A stretch of 64,000 nt of DNA from Benincasa hispida (lineage: Eukaryota; Streptophyta; Magnoliopsida; Cucurbitales; Cucurbitaceae), in the NCBI RefSeq assembly GCF_009727055.1, contig NC_052357.1:88683579-88747578 (forward strand). Reading direction: 5' to 3'. The notes beneath the pieces are model-generated. The model was not told the DNA's origin. It saw only the letters and a list, made by a program, of their open reading frames with translations, and did no database searches. The translations under genes were made by a program, and so were the position numbers. This document shows, one piece after another, positions 21,151 through 31,527 of the stretch; within the stretch, counting starts at the first letter, position 1; each line of letters starts with the position of its first letter.

Positions 21151-21600
21151 TTTGTCTAAGGAACAGTGTCCTAAGACACCTCAAGAGGTTGAGGAAATGA
21201 GACGGATTCCCTATGCATCGGCTGTTGGTAGCCTTATGTATGCAATGTTATGTACTAGACCTGACATTTGCTATGCAGTAGGGATTGTCAGTCGATATCA
21301 GTCCAATCTAGGATTAGATCACTGAATGACGATCAAAACACTCCTCAAGTATCTTTAGAGAATGAGGGACTATATGCTCATGTATGGAGATAAGAATTTG
21401 ATCCTTACAGGATACACAGACTCTGACTTTCAGACTGATAGAGATTCTCGAAAATCGACATTAAGGTCAATGTTCACTCTGAATGGAGAGGTTGTAGTTT
21501 GGCGAATCATCAAGCAGGGATGCATCACAGACTCCACTATGGAAGCCGAATACATAGCTGCTTGTAAAGCTACTAAAAAGATTGTTTAGCTTAGCAAGTG
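21151..21600 (+). pseudogene. Copia RT end and RNase H remnant (element B)
   Basis: The text YASAVGSLMYAMLCTRPDICYAVGI precedes the RNase H domain, where GYTDSDFQTDRDSRKST gives the first Asp and TDSTMEAEYIAACKATK the catalytic Glu (21362-21589). A frame break lies near 21325-21360. Confidence 0.9.
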
Positions 21601-21688
21601 GGAGATGATACTGGGGTATAGAGTATGCCCTAGCTTATTGTACATTGTACTGTTGTTGTATTGTACATTAATCTCCCGAGGCATTAGA

Positions 21689-21960
21689 ACAAGTGGGAGA
21701 TTGTTGGGATTGGTGTCTTAATTCTTCTGGTGGTCTTGTAGTTTGTAAACACTCTGTAAACATATTGTTATTAATAAAATAAGTGTTATTTTATAAGTAT
21801 TTACTCAATCCAATAAACTAAGATTCGTGGTTATTTCATGTAACTTAAGCATGTATGTGGAGACATACAAGTGGATCATGCCTTAAATAATAACCTAAAT
21901 AGTCTGTAGTATAAGGATAAATGAGGGATACCTTATCCTGGTGACACTACGGGTATCATA
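21689..21960 (+). repeat. PPT and 5' part of 3' LTR, copia B
   Basis: ACAAGTGGGAGAT (21689-21701) is the PPT; TGTTGGGATTGGTGTC starts at 21702. ACATACAAGTGGATCATGCC and ACCTTATCCTGGTGACACTAC follow. Copia similarity stops at about 21960. Confidence 0.8.
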
Positions 21961-22390
21961 GCCACCCCAAGTTAATCATAACCCAAGAAAGAGGAGTAAT
22001 ACCCTTAAAAAATAACATACATACTTGCTTTTACTTTACAACACGATCTGCCTTTTACAAACTTTCTTTTTACATACTCTACACTTGGCTTTTACAATAC
22101 AAAACAAGAGTTTGGCAAAAACTTAGGCATGCATTACTAGGTTGAGCTTTCAGTCACTTAACACGTATCACCTAGGCCTTTTGGGGTGGCAACAAAAATA
22201 TAAGCCCAATAATACAACTCTAAGAATGCAAGTGAAGGAACTCTTATCAAAGAGTACCTCTGAGTGGAAGCAAGATCGTTCCAAACTCATTGTGACAAAA
22301 TTACCGCATTCACGATTCAACAGACTAGTTATGCACTATACAACAAATTACAAGCATGCTTTGAAACTTAAACAACAAAGAGAACGAAAT
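21961..22390. other. Unassigned stretch with 10-bp inverted ends
   Basis: GCCACCCCAA (21961-21970) is the exact inverse of TTGGGGTGGC (22181-22190), enclosing 230 bases that contain a loose repeat of ACTTGCTTTTAC, CTGCCTTTTAC and CTTGGCTTTTAC. No target duplication is visible. No coding signal is convincing. Confidence 0.4.
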
Positions 22391-23320
22391 ACATACCAGT
22401 TGAAGAACCCTTCTTTACAAAAAAAACTCGTTCTCGCAAAGACTACTCCTCTCGCTCTCGCTGAGAATGTCCAAGTAAATCGTCCACCAAATTGTCTACC
22501 CACGAACGGACTTCACACAAACTCGGTAGCGAGGCAGACACTACCACTTAAAACCCTCGGTATTCACGATGTGAGAATCCAGGAGGTGTGGGCTCTTGTG
22601 GATTCAGCAAAGGGAAGGAGGAAGGACAATCGTATACCACGACCAAGCAAGTGGGAGAAGTTAGGTGTCTATCGTATAGACAATGCTTGATCGTTTAGGT
22701 ATAGGTACACGATCGTTCAGTAAAAGGGTCGCAATCGTATAGACGATCATTTAGTAAACGCTCGGACGTGTAATAGTTTAGGAAAAAGCTAGACGATCGT
22801 TTAGTAAATCCCATGTGATCGTTTAATAAACTGCGCACGTGTATATGATCATTTAGAAACGTTGAGCTATCGTGTAGGCTCTCAGTTTGCTATATGATAG
22901 GCAGTATACACTAAACGTGAGCGAATGTCTAATCCCTTTGCAAAATGAAAATTATTTTCATTTTTATTTTCATTTTATCCTTTAGTTACGAAAACTGAAT
23001 GCAGCTCCCACTATCTCACGATTATGGAGAAAAAGCCGGCACAATTATCCTATAATTATCAAAATTAAATAATAAATATAATCATATTATATTTATTAAC
23101 CCATGGTTTAATTCACATCAAATGCAACATATGAACCATAGTCTTTTCTCATCCACTAGATATAAATCATATATATCATTTTCCTCCAATTAATGTATCT
23201 CATACATTATGTCAATATATAATTGACTAATTCAATTATATCATATATAATCGAACTCCCTCTTATCAATTTGAACACTTCAAACTGACCCAAAAACTGA
23301 TTCTCAACTTGAATCCATTG
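22391..23320 (-). repeat. Copia LTR fragment, reversed
   Basis: On - it reads CACAAGAGCCCACACCTCC and TTCTCACATCG, as in the 3' half of the forward LTR at 17570. It has an array of CGATCGTTTAG-like words (22680-22860) and then an AT-rich core. Similarity is cut at about 23320 where the gypsy LTR begins; the remaining LTR terminus may be the piece at 28916-29092. Confidence 0.65.
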
Positions 23321-24870
23321 TAGAACTAGAAATTTCCTTTCTCTCTCACTCTCACAAACCCTCCTCATGCAAGACCCTCACTACTAGTCGCAAGCCTAAA
23401 CAATTTATGTCGTCCAACAGCAACACCCGCTGCCTATCTATGGTAGCCATGAGCCGACGCGCCATCAGCCGCCACTGCCCGATCTTTGCCGGAATCTTGA
23501 GAAAAATCTTAGATTCAAGATTTGGAAGTTTTGAGGCATTGACCATCAAGCTAGAGACAATTTTGTTTTGCAAAAAATTGGTGAAGATTGGTAAGTTTTG
23601 TAAGTTGTTGGATGGTTATTCTTTTGGATTGAGAGTAATAGTGCAAAAATTAAGTTATTAATTTTGTATTTAATTCTTAATCAGATTGGCTAATTGAATC
23701 AAGTTTTTGAATTTGTCTTAGACCAAGCCACAACTTTAGGTTGATTCAAGTGTGCTAAAGAAGTTCTAAGGAGATTTTGTTTTGCGTTTCTTACCAAGTT
23801 GAGGTAAGTGATACTATTACCGGTGCCTTCGTGCCAGGCGACCTAGATTAGACCTATCAAGTTACTTGGTGGACTCTGGAGCATGATTTTGTTTGACATT
23901 ATGTTTTGCTAGTTACATGGAAGTTACAAGTATTATGAGCATGTTCAAATTTCTAATCAGTACTAATATATATATGTGATGCATGAATAGACCAGTAGAG
24001 CGGTTATTGTCTCACCTTGACGCATGTTATTATTATGTTTGACGGTGTGCCTACGGGCCGCTAGACATGTGTGAACCGATAGGTTTACGTTCATGTTATT
24101 TTCATGCTTAACATATGCCTACGCCGGCCGCTAGACATGCGTGAGCCGACAGGTTTACGTTCATGTTACTTTTATTTTCATGTTTCATGTTTTGACGGCG
24201 AGCCTACGGGCCGCTAGATATGCGTGAACCGACATGTTTACATTCATGTTATTATCATGTTTGACGGTGTGCCTACGGGCCGCTAGACATGTGTGAGTCG
24301 ATGGGTTCACATTCATGTTATTATCATGTTTAACGGTGTGCCTACGGGCTGCTAGACATGCGTTTCAAGGCAAGATAGTACGTCTTTTGGTTTTCCTTTC
24401 ATCATCAAAATACCGATGTAGCTGTATGAGCCACGGGCTATTTTTTCTTTGCTCGTGGATGCATAGCCTGATCCCGGTAATGGGATCACTTACTGAGTAT
24501 TTTATACTCAACCTTTCTTAATTTACGTTTTTCAGGTAATGATAGGAACGAATCGACGGGTGATGAGAGGGACTTGTGATCGTGCCATATGGGACATAAA
24601 TCGCTTTCGCTCAGTTTATGTTTTCAAGTTATTTAAAAGTTTTGATTTGAAACTCGATGTTGGTCAAAATTTTATTTGTTTAAGTTATTTTTTCTTCATT
24701 ATTTTAGGGGCCCCGAACAAATGTTTTACTTATTTGTTATTAATTTTGGAAAAATGTTTTTATTATTTTAATGAAATTTATTTTCCTCAATGGTCAAAAT
24801 GTTTTGAATGTAAATGTGTAATTATGAGTAACGACCGTTATCAGAGTACTCAAAAGGTCGGGTCGTTACA
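23321..24870 (+). repeat. 5' LTR remnant of the Tekay-like element, U3 missing
   Basis: The stretch 23321-23860 is nearly the same as 28385-28915, starting at AACTAGAAATT and running through CCTCCTCATGCAAGACCC and GAATCTTGAGAAAAATC. It ends GGTCGGGTCGTTACA at 24870, two bases before the primer site. The missing first part would have carried the promoter. Confidence 0.85.
24030..24372 (+). repeat. Five-copy tandem repeat in the Tekay-like LTR
   Basis: The word GCCTACGG/GCCTACGC recurs with its left neighbour at 24048, 24116, 24201, 24270 and 24339, i.e. spacings of 68, 85, 69 and 69. The unit contains GCCGCTAGACATG, then GTGAACCGA and TTTACRTTCATGTTATT. It is CpG-rich against AT-rich surroundings. 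The 3' LTR is truncated before this region. Confidence 0.85.
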
Positions 24871-24872
24871 GT

Positions 24873-24885
24873 TGGTATCAGAGCC
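24873..24885 (+). other. Primer-binding site for initiator tRNA-Met
   Basis: TGGTATCAGAGCC lies two bases after the LTR end and is complementary to the 3' end of plant initiator tRNA-Met, the standard minus-strand primer of many plant LTR retrotransposons. Confidence 0.9.
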
Positions 24886-26930
24886 TAAGTTTTAGGTTCT
24901 ATAGACTGACTTACGATATAAGTCTTGATTTTTTGTCCCTTATGGCTATTCACGGATCCTTCGTCCTCGCCAGGTATGTTCTTTCATTAAATTTGTTTAT
25001 TGAAGATGTGTTTAAAAGCCTTCATGACTAAGCTTTATGTATTGACTGATTGTTATTGCTAGTTTAACAACCTGAAAGAAGTTAATATGAGATTACCATT
25101 TTATTTTGGTGTTATGGAAAGAATGAAGGATCATAATAAGGCCATTTGGCGTTAGTTTAATTCATGTAAGGACTGTTCAAAACGAACATATATTTATGTT
25201 CAGGGATATTGAAACCTGATAGAACTATGAAGTGTTATGCACTTTTGACATGAAAGAAAGAAATGGATGTATTTGGTTAAGCTATAGAATAAGGTAGGTG
25301 AATTGGAAATTCACTGAGGAATAATATTAAGTTTTGCATTACGAGAATAAAACTAGTGGTACTACAAGGAACTTTATCACAAGGCACACATTCTTAGTTA
25401 CGAGATTAAAGTTTCTTTATAAGATAAAAAAAGAGGCAAAGAAGAGACTATAAATTCTATTAAGGATTAGTAGATATTAAAGTCAAAATATTCCAAGAAA
25501 AATTTTGAAAGGATTAATAGGTCATGATCACTTTATTGGTTCTGAAGTTGGTGGAATGAGTAATGTATGGTGTTTTAGTTCTTTATGTAACGTGCCTAAA
25601 AGAAAAAAGAACTACTAGATGGAGGATAAAGCGATAGTATGAGGAACTCTTTACAAGACCTAGGTAAGATGAATTGGTCGAGGAATGCCAAGATGGTTGA
25701 AATTATCGTTGCCTTTGGATGGGAGAAATCGAGTTATTGGATTGAAAAATTCTTAAGGTGCTTGGGTTTGAACTATGTGTTTGTTGTAGTGAAAAGGTTC
25801 AACTTTGAATAACCTTACCAAGAGAAAGGATAAACGTTTTGAAGTTTAAAAGCAATTTTATCTTGTGGGGATACCCTACTATAGTTCCAAGTTTGGAATG
25901 GAGTTTTAGATTTATGGAAAAGGTTATAAAGGGGCGTATGTCTTGGTTTAGGGATTATGTTTCACTTGGAAAGTAAAAAAGTGCACTTTCAAGTTGTTGG
26001 GTTAACCAAGGATAAATATGAAGAAAATAATAGTATTTAAGGAAAGGTTTTATTCATTTGGGGAGATAAATGGAAATTAATGTGTTCAAGACTCCCAAAT
26101 AGTTAAGTATGGTTTGGATTTTAAAACATGATATGGGTGGATACAAGGCGTTGGTTTTAGTGTAAAGGAGGTGTTGGTTTTAGTGTAAAGGAGGAATCTC
26201 TTATTACCATTTGAAACTTTAACTGCAGTAGGCATTATTTGAAACAAAATATAGCTTGCTTAGGTTATTGTAGACTGTGAAAGGGGATTCGAACAGTCAC
26301 ATGTTTTGATATAGATATATTTCACTAGGAAAGTGGAAAAGAGCCTCTTGGATTTATTGGACTTGGAAAAGATAAAGGAAGATGAAAGGATTTGAGAAGT
26401 TTTTATTGTTTTGAGAAGGTAACGAGAATTACTTATTTTGAGGTAAAGAACAAAGGTTTGGTTTGGTTTCCAAGATAGGAAATATGTGTTTACGAACCTT
26501 TAGAGTTGGTATGAACATCTCGTTACTATTTGGAACTATGGATCATAGTATTTGTTGGTTGAATTGATATTCTGCCCAAGCTATTGGTCATGGAACACAG
26601 TTTTAGCATGAGAATTTGATTAATCTAGAGTATCACGCATTAGAAGAGTGCTTAGCAATCTTTTTCAAATTATAGTGGAGTCGGAGGAAATAACGCTTTA
26701 TGAAAGGATGTTTTGTAGCAATAGTTGCTAGAAACTATGGAAATGGAAAGAGTAAGGCCTCGTTAAAGAGGGGAAAGACATTGAAGGTATTAGCAAGGTT
26801 TAGAGGTTTTGATTGTAGACACGAATATCTAGAACAAGGAATTAATGAAGCCATCGATTTGATTTGAAGGTAAAAGTAATCTAGCTCCAAGTAAAAAACA
26901 AGCTCTATAAGTATTAAGGTTGAGTAAATT
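24886..26930 (+). other. Decayed internal region of the Tekay-like element (gag/protease zone)
   Basis: No frame stays open, and I recognise no gag or protease motif. A splice-donor-like CGCCAGGTATGTTC lies at 24970. A short tandem duplication of TTGGTTTTAGTGTAAAGGAG occurs near 26152-26191. Position implies former gag and protease. Confidence 0.5.
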
Positions 26931-26934
26931 TGAT

Positions 26935-27450
26935 CTCCCAGTATGACCCCTAGCACTAGAGATGAACTTGAGTTGAGGACAACTCCTATCCTTAAGGCTC
27001 CTCATAGAAGAACTCTAGTAGAGTTGGAATAGCCTAAGTCACTGATACAAGAACCATTTAGCAAAGTGTTTCATATGTGCCTTAATGTTTTGCCTTGGAG
27101 CACACCGAATTTGTTTATTAGGAAAGAAAGATGATTCACACGACTTTGTATTAACTATTATGGATTGAATATGATAACGTATCGCGGTTGCCGGGGTTTA
27201 TCAGGGCAATTAGGTGCCAAATCCAAATTCTGAATCCTGGACTTAAGATGCCATGCGAGATATGTTTTCTGTTACATGAACATTGAGGTGACCCATTCTA
27301 TGGAGTGTGAACATTCTCATTATCTTAGAAACTAACATCAGGTAATGGTTACAGCTATTATGAGGTTATGGTGATGTATTTTGGAATGAAAAATGTTCTA
27401 CAGTATATGGGAACTTCAAGAGCTTCATTTAAGTGAGATTTTTAGACTCA
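26935..27450 (+). pseudogene. Reverse transcriptase trace, Tekay-like element
   Basis: Recognisable pieces in order are ILKAPHRRTLVELE (usual form APYRMAPAEL), PWSTPNLFIRKE (PWGAPVLFVKKK) and RLCINYYGLNMITY (RLCIDYRELNKVT) by about 27180. Near 27360 follows YEVMVMYFGMKNVLQYM (YEFVVMSFGLTNAPAAFM). Stops and shifts are frequent, and the YVDD box is not found. Confidence 0.65.
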
Positions 27451-27554
27451 TGCATAGGAGGATCTAAATGGTGGTATGTGTTTGTTTTAAAATCAAAGAG
27501 TAACATGATATTGTCTCAGATAAGTTATACAATTCATGGTAGAAGGTGAAGACT

Positions 27555-27690
27555 TTCTGAAACGTGGAGTTAGCGCTAATTAAAAGCTCTTTGGCAGTAT
27601 TATCAGTCTAAAGAAGCGATTTGGAAACATGAAGAAGAGACAAGAACTAAGTATCACGAGCCTTTAAGGACTTGAACTTTCAAAGACGAA
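27555..27690 (+). pseudogene. Integrase C-terminal chromodomain trace
   Basis: ALWQYYQSKEAIWKHEEETR resembles the end of the chromodomain in Del/Tekay integrases (LWRNHxxEEATWE). It sits just before the PPT, the expected place. RNase H and most of integrase between RT and this point are deleted. Confidence 0.6.
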
Positions 27691-27698
27691 AGTTTTTT

Positions 27699-27711
27699 AA
27701 GGAGGGAAGAA
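27699..27711 (+). other. Polypurine tract of the Tekay-like element
   Basis: AAGGAGGGAAGAA directly precedes the LTR start TGTAACATCCCG at 27712. Confidence 0.85.
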
Positions 27712-28915
27712 TGTAACATCCCGAATTTTAGAAAAATTTAAGCTAATTATCTAAAATTATTGAGTTTAAGTTTCTCTTTCATTTGGAAAATTGGGGTTAA
27801 ATTGAAATAATTGAAAAACTTTTATTGATTAAATTGAATTTAATTGATTAGATATTCGAACTGATTATCTTGAAAATATTGAATTTTGCTTCCCTTTGAT
27901 TTTGGATTTTAGGATCAACTTAAAAAAAATAATAATAAAATTAAAGACGATAATTAATTTCATGTGATTTTGAATTGATTTAAAGATTGGAAGGATTTAA
28001 TTTGTTCAAATTGATGAACGCCCTTTAATTTGGTTTTAAAGCCTAAATTAAGATAATTTGAAAAGTTAATTGATTTATAAAATTTAATAGAATCTTTGGA
28101 GATTTTGAATTGTGATAAAATTATTTATTTATCTTTTCAAAATTTGAAAAAAAAATAAAAGGATGAGATTTTTTTCGAAATTAAATGAAGTGAAAAGAGG
28201 CCACAAAAATTGTGGGAGAGAAGCAATTCGGTTTCAGTGGCAGCTTCTCACAAAAATGTCAATTTCAGATTTTAACCGTTGGATCGTGCTTTAGTCAGTT
28301 GTTTGAGACATTATAGAGTTTCATTTTGAACGGTTTGGATCGTTGTCTGAAAGCTCTAGTTTGTTTGTAATCGCTGCTGAATTAATCTGTAAAACTAGAA
28401 ATTCCCCTTCTCTCTCACTCTCGCAAACCCTCCTCATGCAAGACCCTCACTACTAGTCGCGAGCCTAAACAATTTATGCCGTCTGACAGCAACACCCGTT
28501 GCCTATCTATGGTAGCCACAAGCCGACGCGCTATCAGCCACCACTGCCCGATCTTTGCCGGAATCTTGAGAAAAATCTTAGATTCAAGATTTGGAAGTTT
28601 TGAGATATTGACCATCAAGTTAGAGACCATTTTGTTTTGCAAAAAATTGGTGAAGATCGGTAAGTTTTGTAAGTTGTTGGATGGTTATTTTTTTTGGATT
28701 GAGGGTAATAGTGCAAAAAATAAGTTATTGATTTTGGATTTAATTCTTAATTAGATTGGCTAATTGAATCAAGTTTTGGATTTTGTCTTGGACCAAGCCA
28801 CAACTTTAGGTTGATTCAAGTGTGCTAAAGAAGTTCTAAGGAGATTTTGTTTTACGCTTTTTACCAAGTTGAGGTAAGTAATACTATTACTGGTGCTAGG
28901 CGACCTAGATTAGAT
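27712..28915 (+). repeat. 3' LTR remnant of the Tekay-like element, 3' end missing
   Basis: It begins TGTAACATCCCGAATTTTAG. Bases 28385-28915 match the 5' LTR at 23321-23860 closely. Similarity ends after GGCGACCTAGATTAG, before the tandem repeat and the terminal GTTACA. Confidence 0.8.
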
Positions 28916-29092
28916 CTATAAAGTTTACAAACTACTTGTTTGTATTCAAGTGTGCTAAAGAAGTTTTAGATTAGACCTAAGATCTTTGTTTATTGGATTG
29001 AGTGTATGCTCATAAAATAACAATTTTTTTATTAATAACAATTTTTTTATACAGAGTTTACAAACTATAGATTTAGGACACTAATCCCAACA
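28916..29092 (-). repeat. Copia LTR 5' terminus, reversed
   Basis: On - it starts TGTTGGGATTAGTGTCC (29092). AATAACAATTTTTTT is duplicated (29010 and 29034). It probably belongs to the reversed LTR broken by the gypsy insertion at 23321. Confidence 0.65.
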
Positions 29093-29633
29093 CTTTATCC
29101 TCTTTTCTTCTTTGTATTATATAGAAGCATGGTTAAGGTGTATGATTTATCCTGTAGTTTTCGTCCTCTGCTTTATTCTATGTTCTGTAAAATGAAATTG
29201 AGACTCAGTTGCATCCACGTGTTTTCGTTGTGGGTATTCAAAACCCTTCAATTGGTATGAGAGTTAGGTTGAGTCCCCAATTTTTCATTTTTGAACATTA
29301 AATTAGAGTTTATAATGGGCGTTTAGATTTGTATTATGATGTATGTTTTGGGTTTTTGCACATTGGATGTTTTCGAGATTGGCATTAGTTTTTTCTGCTT
29401 TCAATTCGTCGGTTTGTAAGGGTCCATTGTATTTTAAGGCATTCTAGATCGTCATTCAAGTCTTCGGGCCTACAGTTTCAAGCAGTTTTTGTAATTTATT
29501 AATTATTATTTGTAATAATTATTTAGTTTATTGTACTTTCATTAATTAAATTAATTAAATGTTATATTAATTTAATTAATAACTGAGGATGCCAAATTTG
29601 GTCCAATGTTTCTTTTATATTAATTATACTTGT
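29093..29633 (+). other. Copia junction fragment with degenerate primer site
   Basis: TTGGTATGAGAGTTAG (29252-29267) differs at three positions from the iMet primer site TTGGTATCAGAGCCAG, so 29093-29250 may be an LTR end and 29268-29633 a leader. No coding signal is seen. The last 120 bases are AT-rich. Confidence 0.45.
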
Positions 29634-30230
29634 TGTTGGGTTTATGCCCTAAAACTCGTAAATAATAAATGTAATTAATTGACCGTCATTAATAAAGAGT
29701 TATCAATGTTATTTCATCAATAAAGAGTTATATATGTTATTTCAATAAATGTTATTGACTGTGTTGTATTCTATTTTGTCTTAATAACTCTAAATTCAAG
29801 AAACTAACATCTTAGGCTGTCTTATGAGTCTTGAATAGTATGTGGAGACATACATGGACCAATATTCAAGATATTGCCTAAAGGGTCTAAAGTATAAAGA
29901 TAAGGTTGGATACCTTATCCTAGAAACTTGGATACCTTATCCTAGAAACACTATGGATATAACTCACTCTGTATTTGATAAAAATGCAATGATCCAACAT
30001 GTTTGTGTAGGTGACATACGAGTTGCTATGCAATGTGTTTGCATAGGACTGGACCGCGAAATAGCAACCACTAGATGTAACACCGTTGACTAGTTAGGTT
30101 TCTATTTCAATAGGATGACCTAGGCAACTTAGTCTTAATCCTGAGTATATTATGAACTCTTGCTCACGAGGGATTGTCCTTTTATTTGTATGGGCGAGAG
30201 TGGCCAGTTTGCCAACTTAATAGCAAACAT
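29634..30230 (+). repeat. Copia LTR 5' part (element N)
   Basis: TGTTGGGTTTATGCCC starts at 29634, with GGAGACATACATGGACCA and CTAAAGTATAAAGATAAGG following. A 24-base tandem duplication (GGATACCTTATCCTAGAAA) lies at 29909-29956. The 3' half of the LTR is missing; leader sequence takes over at about 30230. Confidence 0.7.
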
Positions 30231-31219
30231 AGATTCAAAATATTTTAAATGGTTAAAAATTAATTCACCTAGACCTATGTTGGAAGTATTTCTAATGAGA
30301 TTAGAAATAGGTTAATCTTTTAATTTGTTTTAATAGGATTAAAATGAATTCCACTAAAAGATTAAATTTACGAAATAATTACCCATAAGGGACCTTTGTC
30401 TAAGGAACGTTCTGTCTAGGTGGGGGTATTTAAGCTGGCGAAAATGGAATACCTCCACCTGAGAATCGACCTGGAAGGTGAATTAGGCAAATATTCTATA
30501 AGCATGCAATAGATAATTGATTTTATTAAAGAGTTTAATAAATAAAATAAAGTATTGTTGAAAAAATCAATATAAATGTTATATTGAGCAAATTAAAAGG
30601 ACTTAGATAAATTCATTAGCCAAAATTTTGGCTAAGCACAATAAAACCCTAGAATTATATAATACTTTAGTGGGAGAAAATTGGTATATGAGATATATCA
30701 AATTTTAGCTCTCACATCCCTAAGAGTGCACACCGTGAGATCCATGTTCGGTTTTATGTCACCCTGGCCGTGGCCTCCCTTTGGAAAATGATTGCATGGG
30801 TCAATATTAAGGTGAATAGGGAAAGTGTTCATAATACGTGGGAGAAGGACACGTGTCAACGTATCCTATGGTCTCCTCCATTAGGTTGCACTGTGATAGT
30901 CCTATGGTCCGCTTGCATGTCGTCCTGGAGCAACCATCCCTTTGGAGGGTCTAATCATAGGATTCAGAACAATGCAAACTCCAATAATGGATAGGGTTTC
31001 AGTAATTAGCTGAGATTGTCTTAATTCAGGGGAGGGAGAGCTGAGCACCCTTCGTTGGCTGTTGCCCTGAACCTCTAAAGTATCGTTGAATTAAATCAAT
31101 AGTTTAATTAGGGTTCTATGATTATATGTGGTTTTGCTAAATTGATTGGATTTTTTTTTGCTTTAATGGGTTAAGACAAACATAACTAAAAAAGTCAATT
31201 ATTCGTTATTTGTTTAAGC
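30231..31219 (+). other. Untranslated leader of copia N
   Basis: It matches the leader of copia A in order: GTCTAAGG, GGGGTATTTAAGCTG, ACGTGGGAGAAGGACACGTG and TCCCTTTGGAG blocks, ending just before the gag ATG at 31220. It contains the conserved hairpin 30420-30458. Confidence 0.65.
30420..30458 (+). other. Conserved leader hairpin, copy in copia N
   Basis: GTGGGGGTATT (30420-30430) pairs with AATACCTCCAC (30448-30458): 10 Watson-Crick pairs and one G-T wobble. The loop TAAGCTGGCGAAAATGG matches the loop in element A. Confidence 0.7.
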
Positions 31220-31527
31220 ATGTCTTCAACAATCATTCCCTTGCTTAAGAACAAAAAATTAACTAGAGAAAATTATGCGACGTGAAAATCTAACTTAAAT
31301 ATATGATTATAGTTATAGATGATCTACAGTTCGTCATAACGGAGGAGTGTGCTCCAATTCCCGTTTGTAATGCATCCTAAGCATTGAAGGATGCTTATGA
31401 CCACTGGACGAAGGCCAATGACAAGGTCCAAGTCTATATCTTAGCAAGTCTATCTAACGTCTTACTAAGAAACATGAGGACATGAACACTGCATGTTAGA
31501 TCATGGAGTCCCTTAAGGAGATGTTTG
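31220..31527 (+). pseudogene. Copia gag N-terminus (element N), cut by insertion of O
   Basis: ATG at 31220 starts MSSTIIPLLKNKKLTRENYAT; the next codon is a stop where the family has Trp. DDLQFVITEECAP and YILASLSNVL follow, and the frame is cut after LKEMF at 31527 by the O LTR. Confidence 0.85.

Larger units (their letters stand above)
18951..21960 (+). mobile_element. Copia element B, 5'-truncated
   Basis: It enters in the protease C-terminus and carries integrase, RT, RNase H, PPT and the first part of the 3' LTR, all on +. Gag, leader and 5' LTR are missing. Confidence 0.8.
23321..28915 (+). mobile_element. Tekay/Del-like Ty3/gypsy element, heavily decayed
   Basis: A 5' LTR remnant, a tRNA-iMet primer site, a decayed internal region with RT and chromodomain traces, a PPT and a 3' LTR remnant are all in order on +. 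The chromodomain-like C-terminus and the LTR start TGTAACATCCCG are typical of the chromovirus Tekay/Del group; that naming is tentative. The 5' LTR lacks its first ~680 bases and the 3' LTR its last ~1 kb. Confidence 0.8.

Noticed and set aside
22142..22690. 182-residue open frame on +
   Set aside because: Its second half is the reverse of copia LTR sequence (22391 on), and the first half has no recognisable motif. Best explained by chance.
24030..24372. Possible CRISPR-like regular repeats
   Set aside because: Units are long (about 69 bases), contiguous and without unique spacers, and the DNA is a plant retrotransposon LTR.
24886..27698. Interpretation as a non-autonomous element with no coding region
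   Set aside because: RT traces near 26935-27450 and a chromodomain-like end at 27555-27690 show it is a decayed coding element.
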